The notes under the pieces were generated by a model. That model worked only from the letters and a program-made list of their open reading frames with translations. It had not been told where the DNA came from and ran no database searches. The position numbers and the translations under genes were made by a program. A stretch of DNA of 64,000 nucleotides from Montifringilla adamsi (Eukaryota > Chordata > Aves > Passeriformes > Passeridae): contig JAGGNK010000003.1 in assembly GCA_017590115.1 (NCBI GenBank), positions 930,001 through 994,000 on the forward strand, written 5' to 3'. Within the stretch, counting starts at the first letter, position 1; the number at the start of each line of letters is the position of its first letter. Below, in pieces: positions 23,601-34,800 of this stretch.

Positions 23601-26198
23601 CACTGTCAAGAAAGGCAAAGTTAAAAACTTTGGAGAGCTTGTTTCCACCACAACTCTTTGGTGAGATAACTCTCCTGTATCTATGACAGGATTATGAAAA
23701 AGAACCCAGGAGTAAAAAAACCCAAAACTTTATGGCCTCCAGAATGGTCTCTTGTCAATGGCCATATGTAGATATTTTTGACACCTGTAGGAATACCTGG
23801 GTTGTAATTGCTTACCAACATAACTAACTAGGATGCCTTTCTTGAATGATAGTAATAAGATGTTCATACGTGTTCAAGAGTTTGCGTGTATTTAATGAAA
23901 CTTCTAAACTGGTCGCCACAGTTTCCCCTTATGCAAACATAAGCTACAGGATATATCTGCCAATAGCTACATTAATTCTAGCAGCAATTTGTCTGAAGAT
24001 GTCAGTATTCCTATATCTGTACCAAAAGAGGCATCATATTTATTTATGAAAAATTATTGTTTACTACCAATCTCATAAGTTATTTGGTGGATGCCTGTTG
24101 GATTTTCTGATGGATCATAAATGACAGCAACATAACACACCCTACCAAAACCTACAGGATTTGTAGACCAAATTTTAAATTTTGGGCTCTTCTGTAGAAA
24201 ATCAGTTAATTGAGTAGAAGAAGAAGTTATTTCCCATACTGTAACAAATAACAAGACACCAACATGCTAGAAGTAGAAACAAAAAAACAGTATTTTCCCT
24301 CCATTTAAATTTTTATCAGCAAGTTTCCAAACTTGATCATTTTTTGTTGCAAATCAGAAATATAACTACTACATAAACATTACCAAAATTACTATTAATT
24401 CTGAATCTTTGTAGAAGTCTGGGTACTTTTAAGATCTCAGAAGAAGATTTGTTAAAACATTTATAGTTTGAAAATTTTTAAATACTAGACAAGAAAAAAC
24501 ATTTTAGGAATATGCTCTGAAGCATGTGAGGTTCATCAATAACTGCTGTTTTCTCAGTTCAGGTGGAGAAACAGTCAGACCTCATTTTAAATAGAACCAG
24601 TTAATATTTTATTCCTATTGCATTTTTAACGTTGCTAAAATTCAACCTGATAATGTCCCCCAAAAATCTGATCATAAATATGAGAACACAAAAGTGTGGA
24701 ACAGTGCTGTTAGATGCGACTGTACGGTTCTCAGTGCACGATTCTACAACACTCATTTTCCAAAACGTCTTGTGAATTAATCTCATGTTCCTACTCAAGT
24801 AATAAAAAAATTAAAGAGGCAATGTATGTGGGAATACTGTGGGAAAATGACCTAAAATTGTGCTATCTTTTTCTTTTTAATTAATCTTCTTTCCCAACTC
24901 ATTCTTATCATACACTAGTGACTGATAGAGCGATGAAACAGACCAAGATGTACATCATAAATTGTGCATTTGTATGATGGTCTTGCAAGTTTGGTAGATC
25001 CGGTAGTACAAAGTTCTCACTATAAAAACAAAAATCTAGATTTTGTAATATCTAGGTCTGTCAGTTTACTATATCCTAGGGCTATTATTCATCCTTTCAT
25101 CCATTAAAATAGTTGCCTTGGAGAAACAAGAGCCCTGGAGAATACTGGAAAATTTTAAGTTCTATAACTATTCTTGAAAGACCCTACAAACCATCAGCAA
25201 AATTATCTACTCGCATAACTTGAGTTGTTAATCTTGCAAGACATACAGCTGAAATCATTTATAATTTAGCTTATCAAATTTTCTCCTTTCTTCTTAAGCC
25301 TATGATTTGCTGCAGAGTTGCACAGTCCTTCAGGAGTTTAATTTTGGATGCTGAATCATTAAGTAAAATCCTTGAAATGATGTGGCTGCTTTTATCAGGG
25401 TAATACAAATCCTCTCCTACATATACACTTATTTGCATACCAAGAACTAGCATAGTGTGAGTACACATGTGTTCATCAGTGCAAGGTAAAACAAAGTTGA
25501 AGAGGAACCACCTAAAGAATTCATAGAGCGTTCTACTTAGCCACTTAAAGAAACTTTGTATCACCTTTCCAATGATAGTTAGAATATTGCTACACTCTAA
25601 TTTTTAATATTTTGCCACTGTGACAAAAAAGTGCTGGCATTTAAAACAATTGAATCAGTATGGTCTTTTAATGTAAAAATACTTTGGGATATTTCCTTTC
25701 ACTAACACCTAAACCTGGAGGCAAGTAAACAAACAAGAAGCTATTCTGGGCGTAAGCACATAAATCCACAAATTTTCTACTTCAGAACATAGTTCTGAGA
25801 TACTTTGACACTTGGTGCACACGGATGAAAAATATTCCATGTAAAAATATTATGTTATTAAAAGTATCCTTGAAAAGAATATCATATTCTCTGTCTATCT
25901 TTTACTCTGCCCAGCTCTACCTCCAACAGGGTTGGTAGTTTCCATAAGTGACACTGGTATCTGAAATATACCTATAATGAAAATAACAATTAACAAGCTC
26001 AAAAATAGGCACAGCAGATGAAATTTGCACTGTTTCTCTCTGATCAGTTTGCATAGTATGACAAGGCAGCTCTCACAGACCCTTTGCATTTTAAGTGCTG
26101 CAGGACCAGTGTAGTAGCAAAATGTTTAACAGGATGCCCTCTACACACAGTAACACTCCTTAAATGAATGAGATGAATATGACAATGCTACTCATATT
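20656..26198. other. AT-rich non-coding stretch
   Basis: Contains a 22-base T run at 22,068-22,089. Open frames in this stretch show no recognisable domain, and none sits between convincing splice sites. Confidence 0.55.
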
Positions 26199-26780
26199 TG
26201 AAAGGAATGGGGCAGGAGATCTTTCTCCTTTTTAATGCCTTTATTAAAAAGAATCAGCTCAGGTGGGGAGAAACCGACGGGTCCGGCCCAGCCGCCGCTT
26301 CTCCCAGGAGTGGCACGGAGGAGGAGGGGGATGAAGCAGTTTTGTCCGCTGGTCTGCAGGCAGAGCTGGGGACTGCGTCCTCACGGGAGATTAGGAGATT
26401 CCACTTTTTCGGTCTAATATTTCAGGTTCTCTCTCTAGTTAACATCTTTTTAGGTCAGGGTGAGAAGTAAAAAGGATCTTAGCAGATACTGGATTAAGTT
26501 CCTCATCTTTAGACATCACTTAGGTCTCTTAATTCTATGTTGGCTAGCTGTTTTTAGGATTTTTTTCCTGGAAGTTACAAAATTGCTGAAATGCATTCTC
26601 ATCTGCATACTAGCTCTGATGTCACTCCCCTGGCCCTGCTACCTGTGGGGTCTGGTGTCACTCCCTGGCAAGCATCAGGGAGACAATGGCTAATCACCAA
26701 CCATTAACAGGTAATTGAAGAAGAACTCTCAACAATAGGTGGCTGCAACATGAAGCTAACTTAACAGCAACTGGTTCGAC
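26199..26780 (-). repeat. Probable solo LTR (CpG-rich), ends uncertain
   Basis: An isolated GC- and CpG-rich patch (about 26,260-26,420) in AT-rich DNA. On the minus strand it is followed by a poly(A) signal AATAAA at 26,245-26,240 and an AT-rich U5-like tail ending CA near 26,199. That layout of GC-rich R/U3, AATAAA and short U5 suits an LTR. The far end is not defined: candidate TG starts lie anywhere up to about 26,780. A 90-codon open frame crosses the patch but looks compositional. A CpG island or a processed pseudogene are alternatives. Confidence 0.4.
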
Positions 26781-26874
26781 TTGTTTTAACTCTGCAACCT
26801 TAAAAAAAAAAGATAACTTTTTACTCATAACAATATTCAGCTATAACTCCTTATAATTAACAATTTATTCTGTG

Positions 26875-26922
26875 AAAAAAAAAAAACCCAAAAAAAAAAA
26901 AAACCACAAAAAAACCAAAACC
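26875..26922. repeat. A-rich simple repeat with CC interruptions
   Basis: Runs of A separated by ACCC, ACCAC and CCAAAACC, similar in style to the tract at 12,770. Confidence 0.8.
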
Positions 26923-27382
26923 TGAGTACATTCCGTGAAAAAGATAGATAAAATTCTGGAAACCAACAGCAGGTTTATGGGATTGTATTAATTACTGAAT
27001 ATGATAATTTACTGTAAGATAATTGCCCCAGCATAGAAAAGGTTTGCTCTGTTTCAGAGTTTTGCTACATTTTCCATAATGATTTTAAATTAAATTAGTC
27101 TGCCCAATTCTTGGCATCCAAAACATAATTCCTTCTGCATTTTTTAGGAAGTTTTCTATAATTACCACTGCAAGGATCAGAAGAATTTATCAGCTCTTCA
27201 AGGAGAGGAGAAATAGATGTATGAAAGATTTTTTAAAACATATAAATTAAGATTATTCCTTCAAGGCATTAAATCTAATGTTAAATCTCTGAGAGTCATC
27301 TCACTCTCATAAATTTACCTTGTTAAAAAGACAGTATTAACAACTTTCTAGTTTCAGCCATTAGAAAAAGAAATCACAGGGC

Positions 27383-28030
27383 ATGTTTTTTGAGTGTCTT
27401 GGTAATTTGCTTGGTTTTTTTTTTTTTTTTTTAAAAAAGGCAAAAATTAACTACTTTTTTAGTTTTTNNNNNNNNNNNNNNNNNNNNNNNNNNNNNNNNN
27501 NNNNNNNNNNNNNNNNNNNNNNNNNNNNNNNNNNNNNNNNNNNNNNNNNNNNNNNNNNNNNNNNNNNNNNNNNNNNNNNNNNNNNNNNNNNNNNNNNNNN
27601 NNNNNNNNNNNNNNNNNNNNNNNNNNNNNNNNNNNNNNNNNNNNNNNNNNNNNNNNNNNNNNNNNNNNNNNNNNNNNNNNNNNNNNNNNNNNNNNNNNNN
27701 NNNNNNNNNNNNNNNNNNNNNNNNNNNNNNNNNNNNNNNNNNNNNNNNNNNNNNNNNNNNNNNNNNNNNNNNNNNNNNNNNNNNNNNNNNNNNNNNNNNN
27801 NNNNNNNNNNNNNNNNNNNNNNNNNNNNNNNNNNNNNNNNNNNNNNNNNNNNNNNNNNNNNNNNNNNNNNNNNNNNNNNNNNNNNNNNNNNNNNNNNNNN
27901 NNNNNNNNNNNNNNNNNNNNNNNNNNNNNNNNNNNNNNNNNNNTTGGGTGTTTTTGGTATTTTCTTTGTTTTTTTTTTTTTTTTTTTAAGAAAGGCAGAA
28001 ATTAACTACTTTTGTAGTATTGTTTATAAA
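27383..28030. other. Assembly gap with near-duplicate flanks
   Basis: N from 27,468 to 27,943. The left flank (about 27,395-27,467) and right flank (27,944-28,022) share the same order: a TTGGT-rich lead, a T run of 15 or more, then AAAGGCAAAAATTAACTACT on the left and the one-mismatch AAAGGCAGAAATTAACTACT on the right. The gap length is therefore doubtful and part of the sequence may be represented twice. An open frame translated through the N is meaningless. Confidence 0.85.
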
Positions 28031-30689
28031 AGATTAGAAGTTAGTTATCCTTCTCTGAGCATTTAAGGTAAGTTTATCTTGACCTCCCTTTTTTAAATAC
28101 AGTTTTGAAGGGAATGTTTTGGTGCAATCTAAGGTCAGTGGAAGTGTCTTTGCCATGACATAGTTAATGTATTTACTTTAGCCGGAAAAAGACAGAAAGA
28201 CATATATTTTTCAGGTGGCAAAAATACGTCTTTTCAGGAAAAGAAGGAATTAATTCAAGCGTTAGCACCACCACCTGGGAAACCTGGGAGGACAAAAAGT
28301 AATGATGGTCTGGTTACCTGAAAAACTCAATAAAACCAATGAAAAATAATTTTAAAAACATCCAAACCCACAACAACTTCTTGCTTCCATATTTATCTGT
28401 GTATAAAGCTTTTGTCTTGCAAAATAAAAGTAAAGTTAGAATTATATAAGTTATCAGTGTGGTACTGATCTCCTGGGCCTGATTCACTGCCCTCTCTCCT
28501 CAAGCCTCCCTTACTTTTACATATTCTCCAAGGTAATAAGCCTGCTACCACTAATGTTATAAAGTAGTAATTGTGCCTAATTGGTAGGGAGGTGACAGAC
28601 CATTCTAGTAATGTTGTGAAACTGTAAGAAAGGAGGAGTGAGAACATTCACAGACCCAGCAGTAATTATCCACTAATTTGGCCTGTTTGTGTGGGGACAG
28701 CTCATTATAGCCCTTAAGAAACCTCAGAATAAAGAGAGCAAGTAGGTAGGAGGTAAGGTTAAATAATTAGTGTTCAGCAGATTTTTCTTTCTCTTCTTTC
28801 TTCTCTTTAATTCAAAGAAGAGGATTAGGGAGGGAGAAATGTGATGCATGTAACAATTGGGAATGGTGTAACATCATCTTTTAAGTGAATTTTACATATT
28901 TGAAAGCAAATGCAAATAGTTTACAAGGCACTATAGGAAAAATTATAAATTTCAGTAATCCTTAAGTAGGACAATACTTAATGATTTTAATTTTGTGGCA
29001 TTAATCTTATGCACTTCAAGTAATGTTAAGCTCTTCACTATTTTATAAAACCAAACTTTAGATTGAAATCAATTTTTAAATTCTTAATTTCTAGTTGTTT
29101 TTTAAATTAACTATCCAAAAGTGTACTTCAATTTAAAGTGTAATTTTTTACATTTCTATAAAGAATGCAAGCCAGATTTTTCTAATCTCTATTATTTCTT
29201 CAATACAAACTAGCAAATGAACTGTGCTTGAGAGGACTCTCTTTAAACCTTCAGTTTCCTTTTCCTCAATTCCTTCCTGTTTGAACTCCAGATCTAGTTG
29301 ACATTGAATAGATTTAGTTTAGTTTTATTTATAAAAATTAATGAAATTAGATCAATAGAACTAGATTTTGCTTCATTTACATACCATTAAAAATATTTTT
29401 TCTTTAAACATTCTTATCATGGATTTATTCCATTAGTATTTAAATAGCACTATATCTTTAAAGGGTAAGTATATTCCATTTAATTCTAAAGTTTCTATTT
29501 AGTGTCTATTGCATCAATGTAAACTAATATTAACAAGCTTTTATAAAGTTGAATGATTATGATCCATCTTAGCAAATGTATTTTACTTGGCAGATCCAGA
29601 TGTTGGGCTGAAAGAAGACACTAAACTCACTCAAAAAAGTCAGCTCACTGATATTTCTGCATTTTGAATTTTCTTCAATAAATGGGTGAGAAAAATTTGG
29701 CTTACAATAAAATATTTTCATTAAAAAATTAATTTCCAAAAGGTATTGATAGATGCACCTTTTTCTTTCAAAAACTTCAAACCTTTCAAAATAGAATAAT
29801 CCTTTCTAAAAACAATTCAAACAAAACAGAAATTATATATTTTGTTGCTTTTCAGCAGAAATAACCTGATGATTAACAGAAAGGTTTTTAAAAATCTAAT
29901 ATTGACACTTACAAGCAATGCTGTTTCATGTAAGCAACCACAGCAACAGATTAATTACAGGACCCAGAAAATTGCTGAATAAAATATGTACACCTGCAGT
30001 CTCCTAGGAAATTAACTTCATCCAAATAGTAGACACAGTTGTTGGGAAGACTCTTGCAAGGTAAGGGGAGAAAAATATTCCTTTAAATCAGTTGAAGAAT
30101 GTGTTCATGAAATGTGAGAAAAGCACCAGTTGTAAAGCCTTTGAAAAGGACTGAATTAGGAAACGGAACTGGGCCATGCTGAAGGAGGTAATGAGCACAA
30201 TTACAGAATTTAGTGATAGCAAGTATTTATTCATTTTTAAGTAGTTTAGGAAATAGCAAGCAAATACATAGCCCTAGCCTATACCAGATCAAACTGATAG
30301 ACTTAAAATTTATAGAAATAGCCAATAAATGTTTCTGGTTTATATTAGCAGGAAAATCTAAATACTGTATTCCTATTATATGGCAAGAAATTTATTTTCC
30401 CTTTCAAGAATAATGGAGCATGAAAAAGCAGATACCAAACAATATATTTTAATAGAAAAACAGTACAACTTGAATTCAGTTTTGTAAGTCTTAAAAAATC
30501 AGGAAAAAAGAAGAATATGGAAAGAAACCTAACATTGTACTAACATTTAAGGAAGTATAAATCTTTGTATTTAAACACCCCTAAACCTTTTCAGCTCATA
30601 CTATTCATAAGGGGAAAAAAAAAAAAAAAGGAATGCCTAGCATGAGACAAGGAAAAAAGCAATGAGATATTGAAAGAGAGTAGTATGTC
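28031..30689. other. AT-rich non-coding stretch
   Basis: No gene or structured repeat supported. Confidence 0.55.
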
Positions 30690-31210
30690 AACCAGCATGG
30701 GTTTATGAAGAGTAGATCTTGTCAAACTAATATTCTTACAATGTTTCATATTTCTAGGAGGTTTTGTTAAAATATACTTAATAATCTTACAATCTTTGGG
30801 CCTGTTACAGAGTAATCCTCTGGTCTACAGGAATAAAATATTATGAATAAAACACAGAATAAAATTGTGGTTCACTGATCACAATTTGATTTACTGCTGA
30901 ATATAAAAAAGTAACTGTGAATACAACTCTTTTCCAAATATGTTTTCATTGCAGCTCAGATATCAGTAATTAGTCCAATGCTATTTAATATTGTATTGAT
31001 GAAAATATGAAATCATTAATCATAGACTTTACTGATGACACAAAGCCTGGGAAAGTGGTACATATTGAAGACAACAGATGACAGTGACAAAATAATTCTT
31101 TATTTATTGGTACGCTACACAGAAATAAATAATATTTTTCAATGCAGCCAAACACAGGGGCTGCAGCATTCATGGTCACAATTAAAGAAAGAGAGCTCAT
31201 TCCTGGGAAG
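30690..31210 (+). mobile_element. CR1-type LINE fragment (reverse transcriptase part), degraded
   Basis: Read on the plus strand, three landmarks of the CR1-like reverse transcriptase occur in order. A piece reading 'agcatgggtttatgaag' precedes the RT palm. A match to the PQGS...SPMLFNI block lies at about 30,955-30,995, and FTDDTK (a variant of the FADD active site) at about 31,028-31,050. Downstream, 'ATGCAGCCAAACACAGGG' at 31,142 resembles the 3' continuation of such elements. Stops and frameshifts throughout show an old dead copy. The family is inferred from motif order; the subfamily cannot be given. Confidence 0.6.
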
Positions 31211-31792
31211 ATGATTCAAAACATACAAAAGAAGGAATGGCCTGTTGACTGGACTAAAGCCTGTAAAAATCATACATGGGTTTCAAGAGCTGTCTTCCCC
31301 ATGACTCTGTGGAGGAGGACATGCTAAGTAGTAATAATGAAGAGATGTTTTTGTGATGTAGCTCATATAATTCTAAATTATTGCTACCTAAATAATTTGC
31401 TTACTTCATCCTGTGAGAGACTTGATAGCACCATCACTGATAGCTATAAATTATTAGCCTCTCAAAAGAAATACAAAGTTTGCATGGCTCTAAACCTCTT
31501 CAGGGTCTAATTCATATAGAGAAAATAGTTACAGGTGTTTGTCTAGGCTGGACTTGCCTTTGGCCTGAGACATAAACATCTAATGAACTACTTAATGGCA
31601 ATATCTTCAGTCACTTACCCAACTAAAATGGAAATAAGTGTTAAAGAGAGAAAAAATAAAATAAAATTTAAAAAATCCCTTGCAAATTAAAATCCACTTG
31701 CCAAAAGCAGTAGAAAAAATTATTTTTGCCTGTGCTTTTTACTCTTCTTTCCAACAATTAAAACTGTCTGAGTCTTCTTAATAAGGCCTACA

Positions 31793-31793
<1 letters not shown>

Positions 31794-31851
<58 letters not shown>
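31794..31851. repeat. Homopolymer run of 58 A
   Basis: Uninterrupted A for 58 bases. A near-signal AATAAGG lies about 12 bases upstream, so it may be the tail of a retroposed transcript, but no gene-like body was recognised above it. Confidence 0.9.
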
Positions 31852-31853
<2 letters not shown>

Positions 31854-34800
31854 ACATTCAGGCTAAAAGTAAATCTTGCAGCCAATAAAGTAGAACAGCA
31901 CTCCCCCACCCCCCCGGTCTTCAGAATTTCCGGAGTCAAATTAATGGCCAATCATTCAGTGACTTAAAACCCTGTGTGGCTTTGTGCATGTGGAACACAA
32001 AAATTCATGTATTATTCACAGCTTGAAAGTACAAATTAAAACTGGATGTTTTAAAGTACAAATAAACATACTGGATGACTATAATAATGATAGGACTTGG
32101 CCCAAAACCTTTAAAAGAAGACTGCCACAAATCATCAAGAAAAAACAAAAGAAAATGTGACATTTTCTTCACCATACCTAGAATATGAGATATTTTCTCA
32201 GCTTGATTACAAGTATTTTTGTGAAAAAGAGAAAAAAAATTGCTTATCTTAAAATAATAAGATCAGATATAATTTTTTAATTGTGGCAAATCTTTGAATG
32301 AGGTGCCACTATTCAAAATAAATAACCATCCAATTTAAATTTTAAAAACCCACAAAGCAGCAAACAAACAAAAATAAAAAACCACCAAACAAACCTTAAA
32401 AACTCTTGAATATATATATTAGATTTTATTCTATTATTTTCTTTGTATTTTCTCTAAAATGATACATGAAGTAACTACTCACATATGTTTGGTTCTAGCT
32501 AGCAATACCACAGCTGGATCCATTAGTTCACATTTAATTACTTTCCTACCTACATTCCACCAAAAAGGTTTGAAAATGTTGTCCCTTACAGACAGATGCC
32601 TATTACATAAACATGTAGCAAGGTTGTTACATTTACTAATCTGTAATCATCTCTACCTCACCACACCACCATCTGACATGTAAAAAGTGTGTTTGTTGAC
32701 AAGTACAGCTTTAAAGGGTGTGGTTGAGTTACTTTCTGCCTCATTTAATCAGCTGTAGTCATAAGAATACAAATTTAATATTCACCACCTGGACTACTAA
32801 AAGCTTCAGTCCAAGCCCTGAGGCTGAGAGATGCATGCCTAAACATTCATATGAAAATTTCTCTGTACAAGACAATATTTTTTTTCTACTTTCTAACATT
32901 GAATTTCTAGTAGGCAACATTTGGGAGAGGATTTTGTGAGGTTTATGTAAAGTATTTTCCACAAATTTTTGACCACAAAGTAAAATGCAGCAACCTTAAA
33001 AACTACAGCAACACTGTGCCAGAAAGAACTGGAGAATTCTCTGTAGAGAAATGAAAATAATTTCAATTTGATAAAATATTTTGTGGGAAAAAATTCCTCT
33101 TTTGAGGTACTAGGCAAAGAAAATGTGACAGGTCACAACCTGGTAAATTTAAATCATTAAATGAAAACAGAAACAGTTGGGCAAACACCCATGTCCACAG
33201 AACTTTTTTCTATGATTCTGTCTCAAAAACCATCATGTCCAGAGGTACCAAAAGAGCAGCCCTCTGGGCAGATCTCTGTGCTCCACTGTAATCAACAATA
33301 GTAAAAGTACTGTTGACATCCCAGAAAGCCAATGTACCACAGGACCTCTTTGTCATCTTAAGTTTATTATGTTTCTTCCTACTTCTTTAATCCCAAATGT
33401 GCTCACTGGAACACTCTCCACCTAAGAAATGGACATGTGGGCTCACAAATCAGGTCATGCTTCAGAGAAGAAAGAAACTTACCATGTTTGTTATCAGAAT
33501 CTGATCCCTCAGACCTGCTGGCTCAAGCACAATTTTCTAAAATCATAATTTTTATCTAATTTTAAAATAGTGCTGAAATGGTTTCCAATGAAATATTTTA
33601 CATGCTGGTGTTTCATTGATTTTTTTTCCCCATTCAATTACAATAAACAAACATGCAAGGAACAGTGGTTTAAGTGGAAATTGAATTCCACTGAATTACA
33701 TAGCAGTTGACCAGAAAGTGCTGAGTTCTTTGCTATAGGAGACAAGAGGACTGGAAAAAAAAAAATGTTCTCCAAATATATAAACTATTGGATGTCAGAG
33801 CTGCAACATTCAAAAAACAACCAACAAAACCAACAATCTTCAGAGTCCAGAAAAGACTCACCCAATTTGTAGTACAGAAAAAGTCACAGAAATGGATACA
33901 CAACCAGTGTGTTTACATTTGAAGCCAGAATTTTCCTCTAGCAGGTAAATTAAAATGCCCCTGTCAGGTGCTGAAATAAGACAACAGGAGAGGGAACAGA
34001 TAACAAGTAAATAGACAATTTGACTTGTTGATTATTTGCACAAAATGTTAATAAAATTGAGAACCAAATTTTAATCCGTTCTAGTAATATTTCTAGTCAG
34101 TGCATGTAATATATATATGGTTTATAATAAATTTAAGATATTATTTCATATACACATTTATATACACCCCTAAAAAGAAGGATCATTCTACTGTTTTATG
34201 AATGTGGGAATCATTCCTGGGATCTATTTCTGGGTTTTGCACATCTTCTTATATTCAGTTTTGTGAACTGTTTATATGGGGCTTTTTTCAGCCTTATACT
34301 TGCTGTGATCAACAGATCACTTCCTGTATAGGGAAGTACAGTTTTCCAGAAAACATTCTATTTTTTCTGGGTATTTTCTGGGTATCTAATATTTCTGGAT
34401 ATCTTCTGGGTCCCAAGCCACTACCTGCACTGGTATTATTGCTTTCAGAAAAAGTTAAAGGGTAGAGATAAGAAGAGAAGACAGATCCTCAGGATTTCAT
34501 GTGCAATCTTTTCACATAAGGGTCTTTTTCCTGTAAGTCTTTACCAGTTTTTGTTAGCAAATTTCTGTTTATAAGAACTGCTCTTCTTATAGATTAAAGT
34601 AGGCTCCCATCTGTGCAATGCCTTCAATTAGATATTTTAATTTTATATTCCATTACTGTCCACACCCATATTCCATTTCCATGGAGAAAGTCCATGTCTT
34701 GTAGGAGTATTTCCTGGCTATGAAATATAAAATTGTGCTATTTAAAGTATTTAAGAGTTTTTGAAGATCTCTTCTAAAATTTGTTAGAACAATATTTAGT

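Noticed and set aside
24054..24254. 66-codon minus-strand frame with non-AT-biased residues
   Set aside because: No recognised family; too short to call.
26198..26470. 90-codon frame in the CpG-rich patch
   Set aside because: Compositional; no motif, and it sits in a probable LTR.
27383..28066. 227-codon plus-strand open frame
   Set aside because: Most of it is translated through N; the rest is T-run sequence.
33206..33221. TTTCTATGATTCTG resembling the CR1 3' tail
   Set aside because: A single unit with no CR1 body upstream; chance is likely.
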